In this document: positions 48,383-56,851 of the stretch, in pieces
Numbering within the stretch: the stretch's first letter is position 1
How the letters are laid out: each line of letters opens with the position of its first letter
DNA from: an uncultured Massilia sp.
Lineage (GTDB): Bacteria; Pseudomonadota; Gammaproteobacteria; Burkholderiales; Burkholderiaceae_D
Direction of reading: 5' to 3'
Assembly (NCBI RefSeq): GCF_913773735.1
Contig: NZ_CAJYEB010000018.1
Location: 62,001 to 126,000 of the forward strand
DNA: 64,000 nucleotides
The notes under the pieces: model-generated
What the model was told of the DNA's origin: nothing
The model's input: only the letters and a program-made list of their open reading frames with translations
Database searches by the model: none
Position numbers and translations under genes: made by a program

Positions 48383-48811
48383 ATGCAAGCTTCTACCAGG
48401 CCGTTCCTGCGCGCCCTCCTGCCCTTGACCCTGCTGGCCGCCGCGGCCGGCGCGGCCGCCGCGACCGTCGAGGTGCACGTGACCGGCGTCATGGCCGGCA
48501 AGGGCAAGGTGAACGTCGCCGTATGCGACCGCGAACGCTTCCTCAAGCAGTGCGCCTACAGCGCCTCGGCCCCGGCGCGCGAGGGCGACAACGTGGTCCG
48601 GATCGCGGACGTGCCGGCCGGCAACTGGGCCGTGCTGGCCTACCAGGACGAGAACGCCAACGACGAGCTCGACCGCAACATCGTCGGCATTCCCAAGGAA
48701 AACTACGGTTTCAGCCGCGACGCCCGCGGCCGCTTCGGCCCGCCGGGCTTCGACGACGCGGCCATCGAGGTGCGCGGCGAGGTGACGCAGGCGGCGGTGA
48801 AGCTGCGCTGA
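48383..48811 (+). CDS. DUF2141 secreted protein
   Basis: 142 aa. A signal peptide (about 1-27) precedes a DUF2141 domain: VEVHVTGVMAGKGKVNVAVC, then WAVLAYQDENANDELDRNIV and GFSRDARGRFGPPGFDDA. DUF2141 proteins are small periplasmic or extracellular proteins of unknown function often placed by carotenoid and terpenoid genes. It is transcribed divergently from crtZ with about 100 bases between, so shared regulation is plausible. Confidence 0.88.
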   Translation: MQASTRPFLRALLPLTLLAAAAGAAAATVEVHVTGVMAGKGKVNVAVCDRERFLKQCAYSASAPAREGDNVVRIADVPAGNWAVLAYQDENANDELDRNIVGIPKENYGFSRDARGRFGPPGFDDAAIEVRGEVTQAAVKLR

Positions 48812-48820
48812 ACGCCCGGC

Positions 48821-49018
48821 TCAGGACGTGCCGCGCCTGAACTGGGCGGCCGGCAACGGATGCCGCCGCTCTTCCGGCCGGGTCAGCACGCGGATCGCCA
48901 CCTCGAACGGCACGCCCATGGCGGCCAGCTCGCGCGCCGCCGGGCGGCCGCGGGCGATCGCCTCGTGGATCGTGGCATCGATCAGCAGGGCCATCTTGTA
49001 GTCGGTTCGTCGTTCCAT
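48821..49018 (-). CDS. Small hypothetical protein
   Basis: 65 aa, MERRTDYKMALLIDATIHEA onwards, mostly helical with a charged tail. The codon positions look like its neighbours and the frame fills the gap between DUF2141 and GNAT genes on the minus strand. I do not recognise a family. The ribosome site is weak. It may be a chance frame. Confidence 0.4.
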   Translation of the reverse strand: MERRTDYKMALLIDATIHEAIARGRPAARELAAMGVPFEVAIRVLTRPEERRHPLPAAQFRRGTS

Positions 49019-49059
49019 CCCGCGATTCTACCGGATGCCCGTCGGGCGGCCGGCGGGGC

Positions 49060-49503
49060 TCAGCACGCCGGCGTGCGGCGGCGCTGCGGCCCGAGTTCCT
49101 TCTTGAGGAAGCCGGCGACGTGCGGGTCGGCGCTGAAGCTGAGCTTCTCGTAGAAGCCCGCGCTGCCGCCGGTGGGCTGCAGCAGCACGCGCGGGATGCC
49201 CATGTCCATGCAGTGGCGCTCGATCTGCTGCATGAACCAGCCGCCCAGGCCGCGGCCGCGGTGCGGCTTCAGGAGGATGAGGTCGGACACGTAGCAAAAC
49301 TGCGGCGGCGCCAGTTCCAGGCGCGCGATGCCGATCGTGCGCGACCCGGTCTGGACGACGGCCCAGCGTACCAGGCCGCCAGGCTGGGCCGGACGGCCGG
49401 CATCCTGCCCGTCGACGTTCCATCCGGCATCGCGGCGGAACGCTTTCAGGGTCTTGGGCGCAATCGTGTCCGGCAACAGGCGAAACGAGATCGAAGCGTG
49501 CAT
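49060..49503 (-). CDS. GNAT-family N-acetyltransferase
   Basis: 147 aa. The acetyl-CoA loop is LKPHRGRGLGGWFMQQIERH (Q/RxxGxG/A form) near 80-98, followed by the beta-strand ILLQPTGG region and FYEKLSF. The N-terminal half is short and variable, as is usual. Substrate unknown. The frame to 49549 lacks conservation; ATG 49503 (MHASISF) is used. Confidence 0.82.
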   Translation of the reverse strand: MHASISFRLLPDTIAPKTLKAFRRDAGWNVDGQDAGRPAQPGGLVRWAVVQTGSRTIGIARLELAPPQFCYVSDLILLKPHRGRGLGGWFMQQIERHCMDMGIPRVLLQPTGGSAGFYEKLSFSADPHVAGFLKKELGPQRRRTPAC

Positions 49504-49678
49504 GGCATTCCTTGGTCCGGCGTGCCAGCTTAAGACAGCGGCCCCGCACCGGCCAGCACCGGCATGTAACGTTTCAAGTCACAATGTAAATGCATGTATC
49601 GGCAGGCGCCGCGCCCGGCGTTCCGGCCGGTCAGGCAATGTGCTTTCCGCCTTGCCGGCCGTGCATTAGAATCGGCGC

Positions 49679-50359
49679 ATGCTTACCCAGATCGCTCCCA
49701 ATTTGTGGCACATGCAATCCGGCATGAAGGCGGCCGGGCTGTCCTTCACCTCGCGCATGACGGTGATCCGCTTCGCCGACGGCCGCCTGTGGATCCACTC
49801 GCCGGTGCGCTTCGACGAGACCGTCCGTGCCCAGCTGGCGCAGCTCGGCACGGTCGCCTGGATCGTGGCGCCGAACCGGGCGCACCACCTGTACGTCAAG
49901 CACTGCAAGCGCATGTTCCCGGACGCCGCCGTCTACGGCGCGCCGGGCCTGGCCGCCAAGCGCCCCGACATCGCGGGCCTGCGCACGCTGGGCGACAGCG
50001 TCGAGCCGGAATGGGCCGACGAGCTCGAACAGGCCTGGTTCCACGGCCAGCCCTTCGTCAACGAAGTGCTGTGGTTCCACAAGGCCTCCGGCACGCTGGT
50101 CGCCTGCGACATCCTGCAGTGCTGGAGCGGGCCGCTGGACTGGCGGGTGGCCCTGTATGCGCGCCTGACCGGCGTGCGCAAGCGCTTCGACGTGCCGCGC
50201 ACGGTACGCCTGGTCACGCGCGACAAGGGCGCCGCCGCCGCCAGCGCGCGCGCCGTGCTGCGCTGGCCGTTCACGCGCGTGATCGTGGCGCACGACGCCA
50301 TCGTCGAGCACGACGCCCACGCCCTGGTGGCGCGCGCCTTCGCCCGCTTCGGGGCCTGA
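49679..50359 (+). CDS. DUF4336 metallo-beta-lactamase-like protein
   Basis: 226 aa. The N-terminus ANLWHMQSG-like APNLWHMQSGMKAAGLSFTS and RMTVIRFADGRLWIHSPVRF match DUF4336, a family that resembles the metallo-beta-lactamase fold but keeps few of the zinc ligands (RAHHLYVKHCKRMF remains). Function unknown. The gene ends 23 bases before a sensor kinase on the same strand; a functional link is unproved. Confidence 0.8.
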   Translation: MLTQIAPNLWHMQSGMKAAGLSFTSRMTVIRFADGRLWIHSPVRFDETVRAQLAQLGTVAWIVAPNRAHHLYVKHCKRMFPDAAVYGAPGLAAKRPDIAGLRTLGDSVEPEWADELEQAWFHGQPFVNEVLWFHKASGTLVACDILQCWSGPLDWRVALYARLTGVRKRFDVPRTVRLVTRDKGAAAASARAVLRWPFTRVIVAHDAIVEHDAHALVARAFARFGA

Positions 50360-50382
50360 CCCGCCGTCGCCGGAGACCTCTC

Positions 50383-52122
50383 TTGCGCTTCTCGATCGGC
50401 CACCGCCTGTTCGCCTCGGTCCTGCTGGCGATCCTCGCGGTGGCGGCCGGCGCCGTGTTCCTGCTGCGCCAGAACGTGCTGGCCGGCTTCGGCGACTATG
50501 CCGCGGCCATCGAACTCGACCGCCTGGAAGAACTGTCGGCGGCGCTCGCGACGCGCTACCGCGCCACGCGTGGCTGGACCTTCATCCCCGCCGACGGCCG
50601 GCGCGACTGGATCGCGGGCGAGCTGGAACGCCTGCAGCAGGCGCGCGACCAGGTGGCGCCGGTATCGCCGGTGGCGGCGGTGGCGCCCGTAGCGCCGGTC
50701 GCGCCGGTCGCGCCGGCGGCACCGGCGGCGGAGGTGGCGGCGGTAGCGCCGGTGGCGCCGGTGGCGCCGGTGGCGCCGGTGGCGCCGGCGGCTCCGGCGG
50801 CTCCGGCAGCGCCGGCGGCGCCCGTCGTCCCCGCCGCCCCGGCGCGCGCCGCCGGCTGGACGGCCCTCCTCGCGCCACCGGCCCCACCGGCCCCGCCCGC
50901 GGCGCCGCTGCCGCCGCTGCCGCCGCCGCGCCTGCCGCCGTCGCACCCGCCGTCGCCCTCGCCGTCCGGCGGCGCCCCCGCGCCGCCCCTCCCGGACGAC
51001 GCGCTGCCGCTGGCGCGCCGCATCACCCTCTTCGATGCCGACGGCGCCTGGCTGGCCGGCCGCCGCGCCGCCGCGGCGGCCATGCCGGCGCCGGCGCGCC
51101 GCGCCATCGAGGTCGACGGCCGCACCGTCGGCTGGCTGGCGGTGGCGCGCAGCCCCCGCCCCGACGACGCCATGGCCTACGCCTTCCTGGAGCAGCTGGG
51201 CAAGAGCCTGTGGCTGATCGTGGCCGGCGCCGTGGCGCTGTCCGCGCTTGCCGCGATGCTGCTGGCGCGCCATTTCCGCCGTCCGATCCTCGCGCTCGAG
51301 CATGGCGCGCGCCGCCTGGCCGACGGCCGCTTCGACGTGCGCCTGGCGGCCGGGCGCAGCGACGAACTGGGCAACCTGGCGCGCCACTTCAATGCGCTGG
51401 CGCAGCGCCTGGCCGGCGCCGAGGAAGCGCGCCGCCAGTGGGTGGCCGACACCTCGCACGAACTGCGCACGCCGCTGGCCGTGCTGCGCGCCCAGCTCGA
51501 GGCGCTGCAGGACGGCGTGCGCGCCGCCACCCCGGCCAATGTCGACGCCATGCTGCGCCAGGTGCTGGCCCTGAACAAGCTGATCGACGAGCTGTATGCG
51601 CTGGCGCGCGCCGACGTCGGCGCCCTCGACTGCGCGCTGGTCCCGCTCGACCTGTGGACGCTGGCCACGGAGCGCGCCGCGGCCTTCGGCGAGCGCCTGC
51701 GCGGCGCCGGCCTGGCGCTGGAGATCGGCCCCGCGCCGTCCGACGCCGTGGTGCTGGCCGACCCGGACCGCATGCGCCAGGTGCTCGACAACCTGTTCGA
51801 GAACAGCCTGCGCTACACGGCCGCGGGCGGGCGCGTGCACCTGCATGCGCACGTGGCGGCAGCCGAGCAGGCCCTGCAGGTGCATCTCGACGACAGCGCC
51901 CCGGGCGTGCCGGACGGCGCGCTGGAACGCCTGGCCGACCGCTTCTACCGGGTCGACGCCTCGCGCAGCCGCGCCCACGGCGGCGCCGGCCTGGGCCTGG
52001 CGCTGTGCCGGCGCCTGCTCGATGCGCAGGGTGCCGGCCTGCGCTTCGCGCATTCGCCGCTGCGCGGCCTGCGCGCCACCATCGTCATGCCGCTGGCACG
52101 CCGGATCGAGGAGTCCGCATGA
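50383..52122 (+). CDS. BaeS-like sensor histidine kinase with Val-Ala-Pro expanded sensor domain
   Basis: 579 aa from TTG 50383 with GGAGA upstream; no ATG fits before the membrane helix ([19 protein letters not shown], 10-28). The periplasmic part begins normally (to about 90), then about 115 residues are low complexity: (VAP)n and (AAP)n at 91-155 and Pro-rich 164-205. A short ordered segment ([19 protein letters not shown]) precedes the second helix ([18 protein letters not shown]), HAMP, HisKA ([16 protein letters not shown]) and HATPase ([26 protein letters not shown]). Catalytic parts are intact and BaeS-like. The expansion is unlike usual BaeS sensors. Confidence 0.88.
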   Translation: MRFSIGHRLFASVLLAILAVAAGAVFLLRQNVLAGFGDYAAAIELDRLEELSAALATRYRATRGWTFIPADGRRDWIAGELERLQQARDQVAPVSPVAAVAPVAPVAPVAPAAPAAEVAAVAPVAPVAPVAPVAPAAPAAPAAPAAPVVPAAPARAAGWTALLAPPAPPAPPAAPLPPLPPPRLPPSHPPSPSPSGGAPAPPLPDDALPLARRITLFDADGAWLAGRRAAAAAMPAPARRAIEVDGRTVGWLAVARSPRPDDAMAYAFLEQLGKSLWLIVAGAVALSALAAMLLARHFRRPILALEHGARRLADGRFDVRLAAGRSDELGNLARHFNALAQRLAGAEEARRQWVADTSHELRTPLAVLRAQLEALQDGVRAATPANVDAMLRQVLALNKLIDELYALARADVGALDCALVPLDLWTLATERAAAFGERLRGAGLALEIGPAPSDAVVLADPDRMRQVLDNLFENSLRYTAAGGRVHLHAHVAAAEQALQVHLDDSAPGVPDGALERLADRFYRVDASRSRAHGGAGLGLALCRRLLDAQGAGLRFAHSPLRGLRATIVMPLARRIEESA

Positions 52123-52796
52123 GCGCCACCCCGCCACGCATCGCCATCGTCGAGGACGAGCCGGAACTCGCCGGCCTGGTGGCCGACTACGCGCGCGCCG
52201 CCGGCTACCTGCCGCAGCCGTTCGACGACGGCGCCGTGGCGCTGGAAGCGATCCGGTCCGATCCGCCGGCGCTGGTGGTGCTGGACCTGATGCTGCCGGG
52301 CCTGGACGGGCTGGCCGTGTGCGGCGCGCTGCGCGCCGGGTCGGACATCCCGGTGATCATGACGACGGCGCGGGTGGAAGAGATCGACCGCCTGCTCGGC
52401 CTGGAAGCGGGCGCCGACGACTACCTGTGCAAGCCGTTCAGTCCGCGCGAGCTGATGGCGCGCATCAAGGCGATCCTGCGCCGCAGCGGCCACGCGCCGG
52501 CGGCGCCGCTGCTGGCGGTCGACGCGGCGGCGCGCCGCATCGCCGTCCAGGGCCGCGCGCTCGACCTGACGCCGACCGAGTACGGCATCCTGGCAGCGCT
52601 GGCGCGCCGTCCCGGGCAGGTGTTCTCGCGCGCCCAGCTGCTCGACCTGGCGCGCGCCGGCGGCGCCGGCATGGACGTGGCGGACCGCACGATCGACAGC
52701 CACGTGAAGAACCTGCGGCGCAAGCTGGACGCGGCGCTGCCGGGGGTGGAGGCGATCCGCTCGATCTACGGCGTCGGGTACCGGTTCGAGCTGTGA
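52119..52796 (+). CDS. BaeR-like OmpR-family response regulator
   Basis: 225 aa. Receiver domain with EDEPELAG acid pocket, phospho-acceptor Asp near 57 in ALVVLDLMLPGLDG, and Lys in DDYLCKPFSPREL; the C-terminal winged helix holds LDLTPTEYGILAALARRPGQ and IRSIYGVGYRFEL. It pairs with the sensor kinase just upstream (ATGA overlap). Targets are probably envelope or efflux genes, by analogy with BaeR. Confidence 0.93.
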   Translation: MSATPPRIAIVEDEPELAGLVADYARAAGYLPQPFDDGAVALEAIRSDPPALVVLDLMLPGLDGLAVCGALRAGSDIPVIMTTARVEEIDRLLGLEAGADDYLCKPFSPRELMARIKAILRRSGHAPAAPLLAVDAAARRIAVQGRALDLTPTEYGILAALARRPGQVFSRAQLLDLARAGGAGMDVADRTIDSHVKNLRRKLDAALPGVEAIRSIYGVGYRFEL

Positions 52797-52896
52797 ACCG
52801 CGGCCCGCCGCCGCCTTCATTTTTCCTCCACATTCCGCATGCACGATGTCTCCATGGCGCGCCGCACCGCGCGCGCCGCGCAACGAGGAGAATCCG

Positions 52897-53397
52897 ATGA
52901 AACGCCCTGTCACGATCCTGGCGGCCCTGGCCGCCGCCCTGCCCCTGCTGTCGGCCGCCGCCGGCGCCGACGACCACGTCCACGTGCGCATCCATTGCAC
53001 GGGCAAGAGCGACAAGTGCCCCGCCCCGCCGCCACCACCGCCGGCGCCGGCCGCACCGCCGGCTCCGGCCGCACCGCCGGCGCCCGGCGTGGCCCCGTTC
53101 GGCCCGCCGGCGCCTCCGGCCCCGCCCGCGCCGCCGCCCGTTCCACCGGTACCCGGCGTGGCATCCATCGCCCCGCCCGTCCCGCCGGCGCGGCCGCCGG
53201 TGCCACCGGTGCCGCCCGTGCCGCCGGCGCCCCGCATTCCCGCCGTGCCCGCCGCCGCGCATGCCGCCTGCGCCACCAAGGCGGCCGGCAGCGCGCTCGT
53301 CTGGCAGCTGGGCAAGGGCGAAACGATGCGCGGCGAGTGCGTGCGACAGGACGGCAGGATGGTCTTCCGGCTGCGCAGCTACGCGCTCGACGCCTGA
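52897..53397 (+). CDS. Secreted proline-rich protein
   Basis: 166 aa. Signal peptide (about 1-24, LLSAAAGADDHVHV) is followed by HCTGKSDKCPAP and then about 85 residues of Pro/Ala/Val repeats (PPAPAAPPAP, PPVPPVPPVPP). The C-terminal 50 residues are ordered (CATKAAGSALVWQLGKGETMRGECVRQDGR), with a Cys pair. No family recognised. It follows the two-component genes by 100 bases on the same strand and shares their Pro-Ala-Val bias. An upstream ATG at 52846 is rejected because ATG 52897 has GAGGAG and opens the signal. Confidence 0.68.
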   Translation: MKRPVTILAALAAALPLLSAAAGADDHVHVRIHCTGKSDKCPAPPPPPPAPAAPPAPAAPPAPGVAPFGPPAPPAPPAPPPVPPVPGVASIAPPVPPARPPVPPVPPVPPAPRIPAVPAAAHAACATKAAGSALVWQLGKGETMRGECVRQDGRMVFRLRSYALDA

Positions 53398-53433
53398 CTC
53401 GACGCGGCCGGCGCCAGGCGGTATGCTGGCCGC

Positions 53434-53634
53434 ATGCAGCCATCCCCCGTCATCGATCCGCGCCCCGTCCCGCCCCGCGAACCGCAGCTGGAAGACTGCT
53501 GCGGCACCGGCTGCGTGCACTGCGTGTTCGACATGTACCAGCTCGCGCTGGACAACTACGCGCTGGCGCTCGCGGCGTGGGAGGCGCGGCATCCGGCGCA
53601 GGCCGGCGCGCGGGACGCGGGCGACTCCGGCTGA
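53434..53634 (+). CDS. Oxidoreductase-like domain small protein
   Basis: 66 aa. The motif EDCCGTGCVHCVFDMYQLAL, CCGxGCxxCV, is the oxidoreductase-like (PF09791) signature also found at the N-terminus of some eukaryotic proteins. Four Cys could bind a metal or cluster. Function unknown. It is 36 bases downstream of the Pro-rich gene. Confidence 0.8.
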   Translation: MQPSPVIDPRPVPPREPQLEDCCGTGCVHCVFDMYQLALDNYALALAAWEARHPAQAGARDAGDSG

Positions 53635-53688
53635 AACGCTGGCGTTGGCAGCCAGACCGTCGCCCGGCCCGGCCGGCTACCGGCGCGG

Positions 53689-54441
53689 CTAGTGTGCGGC
53701 GCGCTTCACGACGAGGTTCTCGATCCTGGTGGATGCCGGGTTGCCATACAGCGTGGCCAGCACGTCCCAGACATTATCCGGCGCGGTCGTATTGCCGAAC
53801 ACGTCGAAGTGGATCGCCAGGCCCAGGGCGTGGCCGAACTCGTGATTGACGATCTCCTGCGTCACATTGCAGTGGTGGTTACCCAGGTTCATGAACACGG
53901 GATTCGTGATGGCGTTCCGGCTGTCCGGGACGATCGTGCTGCCGAACCCGGCGGCGTTCGACACGTTCGCGCAATAGCTGTTGTAGTCGGTGCTGCCGGG
54001 TGGGACCCAGGCATTGTTGTAGCCGACCTGGATCACGTTGGCGGCGGCGGGAAGCACGCTGGTCGCCTCGAGCACGAGATAGGCGCCCAGCCTGGCATTG
54101 TAGGTCTTGATGGCCGCATTGACCTTGTCGGCCAGGTCCTGTTCCACTGCGTTGCCCGGCGCGGGGATATGGACGAGCAGGGGCTGGGCCGGCGTGTTCG
54201 GCCATCGCCAGGTGCCCGCCGGGCGCTGGTTGGAGACGGGACGGCCGTCGGGACCGATGTCGAAGCCGGCATTGCTGAAATTGATATCGGCGACGATCCG
54301 GGCGTCGGTCAAGGTGGCCGGCGCGGTCTGGCCGGCCGGCGCGCCGGGAGCGGCGCCGCTGCCGTCGCCCCCGCCACCGCAAGCCGACAGCACGGCGGCG
54401 GCAAACACGGCATGACCAAGGCGTTTCAAGGATGTATTCAT
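53689..54441 (-). CDS. Lipoprotein zinc metalloprotease-like protein
   Basis: 250 aa. The lipobox AVLSACGGGG gives a lipoprotein. Near residue 208 HEFGHALGLAIHF resembles a metzincin zinc site, but the third His is one place further on than in HExxHxxGxxH. TSVLPAAANVIQVGYNNAWV and the Cys pair (YCAN, HHCN) precede it. Probably a secreted protease of matrixin-like type. ATG 54441 (MNTSLKRLG) or 54447 (MVMNTS) both fit; neither has a clear ribosome site. Confidence 0.75.
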   Translation of the reverse strand: MNTSLKRLGHAVFAAAVLSACGGGGDGSGAAPGAPAGQTAPATLTDARIVADINFSNAGFDIGPDGRPVSNQRPAGTWRWPNTPAQPLLVHIPAPGNAVEQDLADKVNAAIKTYNARLGAYLVLEATSVLPAAANVIQVGYNNAWVPPGSTDYNSYCANVSNAAGFGSTIVPDSRNAITNPVFMNLGNHHCNVTQEIVNHEFGHALGLAIHFDVFGNTTAPDNVWDVLATLYGNPASTRIENLVVKRAAH

Positions 54442-54468
54442 GACCATTCGTTCATAGGTTGGATAAAC

Positions 54469-54531
54469 CGGGGAGGATCGCCTCCCCGTCCACGCAGGCA
54501 TGCCGGACGGCTGCCCGGGTGTCCCGGGCAG
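54469..54531 (-). other. Hairpins upstream of the metalloprotease gene
   Basis: CGGGGAGG/CCTCCCCG (54469-54476 with 54481-54488) and CTGCCCGGG/CCCGGGCAG (54511-54519 with 54523-54531) are perfect stems of 8 and 9 bp. They sit in the likely leader of the metalloprotease gene or act as a terminator for the gene upstream on the minus strand. Confidence 0.5.
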
Positions 54532-54613
54532 TGCCGTGCGGCGCCTTCGCCCTCCCATAACGGTGGCCGGCGGATTTTTCGAGGTTTTTTTGCGCCGGGT
54601 GCCGGGCGCAGTC

Positions 54614-54663
54614 GAGCTGAGCTGAGCTGAGCTGAGCTGAGTTGAGTTGCGCTGCGCTGCGCT
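54614..54663. repeat. Pentanucleotide tandem repeat at a stop codon
   Basis: Ten units of 5 bp: GAGCT five times, GAGTT twice, GCGCT three times. The last unit touches the stop codon of the next gene (54663-54665, minus strand). Length change here would not alter that protein but could change its 3' end and the downstream leader. Confidence 0.9.
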
Positions 54664-55364
54664 CAGCGCAGCACCGGCGCCGCCACGGTCAGCCCCAGCG
54701 TCGCGTAGCGCTCCGGACCGCCGCGCCCCAGGCGCCGGCCGACGCCCGCGTCCAGCGCCAGCCGGTCCGGGATGACATCCAGGTGCAGCCCGGCCTGGGC
54801 ATGGCTGTGCGCGCGCTGCGCGCCGTATGCTTCCAGCGTCAGGGTCAACGGTCCCGCCGCAGCCCATTCCGTGCCCACCGCCCACAGCGCGCCGCCGCGG
54901 CGCGTGGCCTGCGGACGCGACCAGCCGGCATTCAGGTGCACCAGCACGCGGTCGTCCAGCAGCGACAGCGACAGCGGCGCCAGTACCGCCAGGTCGCCGG
55001 ACAGGCCGTGGCCCTGGCGGTACTGGTCGGCGATGGTCAGGCCGAGGCCCCAGCCGTTCTTTTCCAGCGGCCGCAGGATGGTCTTGGCCTGCAGCATGTG
55101 CGAGCGGTAGGCGCCGGCGCCGTCCGGGCCGATCCGGCCCGCGCCCACGCCCAGTTCCCAGCCACCGACGCGGCAGGCCGGCATCGCCCAGTATTCGGTC
55201 TGGTCCTGCGGGCGTTGCGTCCACGCTTCAAGCTGGCAATTGCCCGGATCGGCGATGGTCGCATCGTCGGTGACCATGGGACGGCCGGCGTATGCGGCCT
55301 GGCAGGCGCACAGGGCGGCAGCGGCGGCGGCGGCGAACGCGCGCAGGAAGAGAACTGGTGTCAT
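54663..55364 (-). CDS. Outer-membrane beta-barrel-like protein of unknown function
   Basis: 233 aa. Signal peptide (about 1-26, CACQAAYAGRP) then MVTDDATIADPGNCQLEAWT and GWELGVGAGRIGPDGAG, with alternating hydrophobic pattern and end GLTVAAPVLR. This looks like a small outer-membrane barrel of the type annotated as hypothetical or transporter. CQAAYAGRPMVTDDA could be the mature N-terminus. No name assigned. Transcribed towards the metalloprotease gene. Confidence 0.68.
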   Translation of the reverse strand: MTPVLFLRAFAAAAAAALCACQAAYAGRPMVTDDATIADPGNCQLEAWTQRPQDQTEYWAMPACRVGGWELGVGAGRIGPDGAGAYRSHMLQAKTILRPLEKNGWGLGLTIADQYRQGHGLSGDLAVLAPLSLSLLDDRVLVHLNAGWSRPQATRRGGALWAVGTEWAAAGPLTLTLEAYGAQRAHSHAQAGLHLDVIPDRLALDAGVGRRLGRGGPERYATLGLTVAAPVLR

Positions 55365-55583
55365 CGCTGGTTCCTGGAAATCGGGGGGCCGGAAGCGCGG
55401 GCGGGACGCCCTGCGGACAGCGCGTGCGACCGCCGGGCACGCAAAAGTGGCGCAAGAATAAGGGCGCGCGTCGACGGGTGTCAAGACACTCCCCCGGCGC
55501 ATGCCTGCTGTGTTCCATGGCGAACGATCCGGGCCAGCGTCTTTCCTTAGAATCGGCCTATCGGCGTAGGCTTCCTGGAGACG

Positions 55584-56072
55584 ATGATGTTCGACATGGA
55601 TCTTCCTTGGTGGGAATTTATCGCGCGCGGCGCGCTGGTCTACCTGGCCCTGCTGGTGATGGTGCGGCTGTCCGGGCGGCGCACGATCAGCCAGCTGACG
55701 CCCTTCGACCTGCTGGTGGTGATGCTGCTGTCGGAAGCGGTGTCGAACGGCATGTCCGGCGGCGACAATTCCGTCGGCGGCGGCCTGATCATCGCCGCGA
55801 CACTGATCGTGCTCAATGCCGGCATCGGCATGCTGTCGGCCTGCAGCCGCACGATGGAATCGGTGTTCGACGGCGACGCCGTCCTGATCGGTCGCGACGG
55901 CGTATTTTTCGACAACGTGTGCAAGCGCAACCGCGTCGGCGGCTCGGACATCGAGCAGTCGTTGCGCCAGGCCGACTGCGCGCGCCACGAAATGCAATGC
56001 GCCTTCCTCGAAGCGGACGGCAGCATCACGATCCTGAAGCGGCCCCTGTCCGGCGCGCCCTCGCGCACCTGA
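55584..56072 (+). CDS. DUF421/YetF-family membrane protein
   Basis: 162 aa. Two to three membrane helices (ARGALVYLALLVMVRLSGRR; LTPFDLLVVMLLSEAVSNG; GGLIIAATLIVLNAGIGML) lead to a short soluble domain (VGGSDIEQSLRQADCARHEM). RLSGRRTISQLTPFDLLV is the DUF421 signature. Length is shorter than Bacillus YetF but typical of proteobacterial members. Function unknown. ATG 55584 (MMFDMDL) is preceded by GGAGACG. Confidence 0.88.
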   Translation: MMFDMDLPWWEFIARGALVYLALLVMVRLSGRRTISQLTPFDLLVVMLLSEAVSNGMSGGDNSVGGGLIIAATLIVLNAGIGMLSACSRTMESVFDGDAVLIGRDGVFFDNVCKRNRVGGSDIEQSLRQADCARHEMQCAFLEADGSITILKRPLSGAPSRT

Positions 56073-56209
56073 ACGATTATCTCGAGCACTCTCCAGCAGG
56101 CATTATCTCAGCCGTATGGTGTGCGCCTCCCCCGACGCCCGGTGCTAGCGTGTCGGCAGCATCCCAGGACGGGGTGCTGCGCAGGGTCATGTTCAACAGG
56201 AGGTCATCC

Positions 56210-56851
56210 ATGAAACGTGTTCTACCCATCCTTGCCCTGGCGGGGGCGGCGGCGCTGGCCGCGCCGGCATCCGCCCGGCCCGACGACGCGACGTACCGGG
56301 CCGTCAGCAGCGGGGCACTGGAAGTCCCGCCCAACGCCTCGCCGGGCACCAGCCTCGTCACCATCGAGATTCCCGGCCGGCAGTTGCTGGTCGACATGCC
56401 GTTCCGCGACCTGCTCGGCACCACGAGCGCCGCCCACCTCCACTGCTGCACCCCGGATGCGTTCGGCGGCGTGGCCCCGGCGGCGCTGCCGTTCGCCGGC
56501 TTCCCGACGGGCGTGCAGGCGGGCGAGTATGCCGCCGCCTTCAACCTGGGCGATACCGCCACCTACGCGCCGGCCTTCCTGGCGGCCAACGGCGGCACCG
56601 CGCAGGGTGCCTCCTCGGCCCTCCTCGCGGCCATCGACGGCAACCGGGCCTACGTCAACATCCATACCGACGCCTATCCGGACGGCGAGATCCGCGGCTT
56701 CCTGGTGGCGGCGCCGGTACCCGAGCCGGCCGAGTGGACGATGCTGGGTGCCGGCGTGGCGGGGCTGCTGTTGCTGGGGCGCGGGCGCCGGCGCCGGCGG
56801 CAGTGGCAGTGTCAGTGTCAGTGTCAGGACGAGCGGAACGTGCCGGGCTAG
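56210..56851 (+). CDS. CHRD-domain PEP-CTERM protein
   Basis: 213 aa. Signal peptide (about 1-22), a CHRD domain (ALEVPPNASPGTSLVTIEI; AHLHCCTPDAF; AYVNIHTDAYPDGEIRGFL) and a PEP-CTERM sorting tail: VPEPAEWTMLGAGVAGLLLL then an Arg cluster. Such proteins are processed by exosortase and go to the cell surface or matrix. Beyond the Arg cluster it has an odd tail QWQCQCQCQDERNVPG from a CAGTGT hexamer repeat (56807-56827). ATG 56210 has AGGAGG. Its end overlaps gluQ by four bases on the other strand. Confidence 0.88.
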   Translation: MKRVLPILALAGAAALAAPASARPDDATYRAVSSGALEVPPNASPGTSLVTIEIPGRQLLVDMPFRDLLGTTSAAHLHCCTPDAFGGVAPAALPFAGFPTGVQAGEYAAAFNLGDTATYAPAFLAANGGTAQGASSALLAAIDGNRAYVNIHTDAYPDGEIRGFLVAAPVPEPAEWTMLGAGVAGLLLLGRGRRRRRQWQCQCQCQDERNVPG

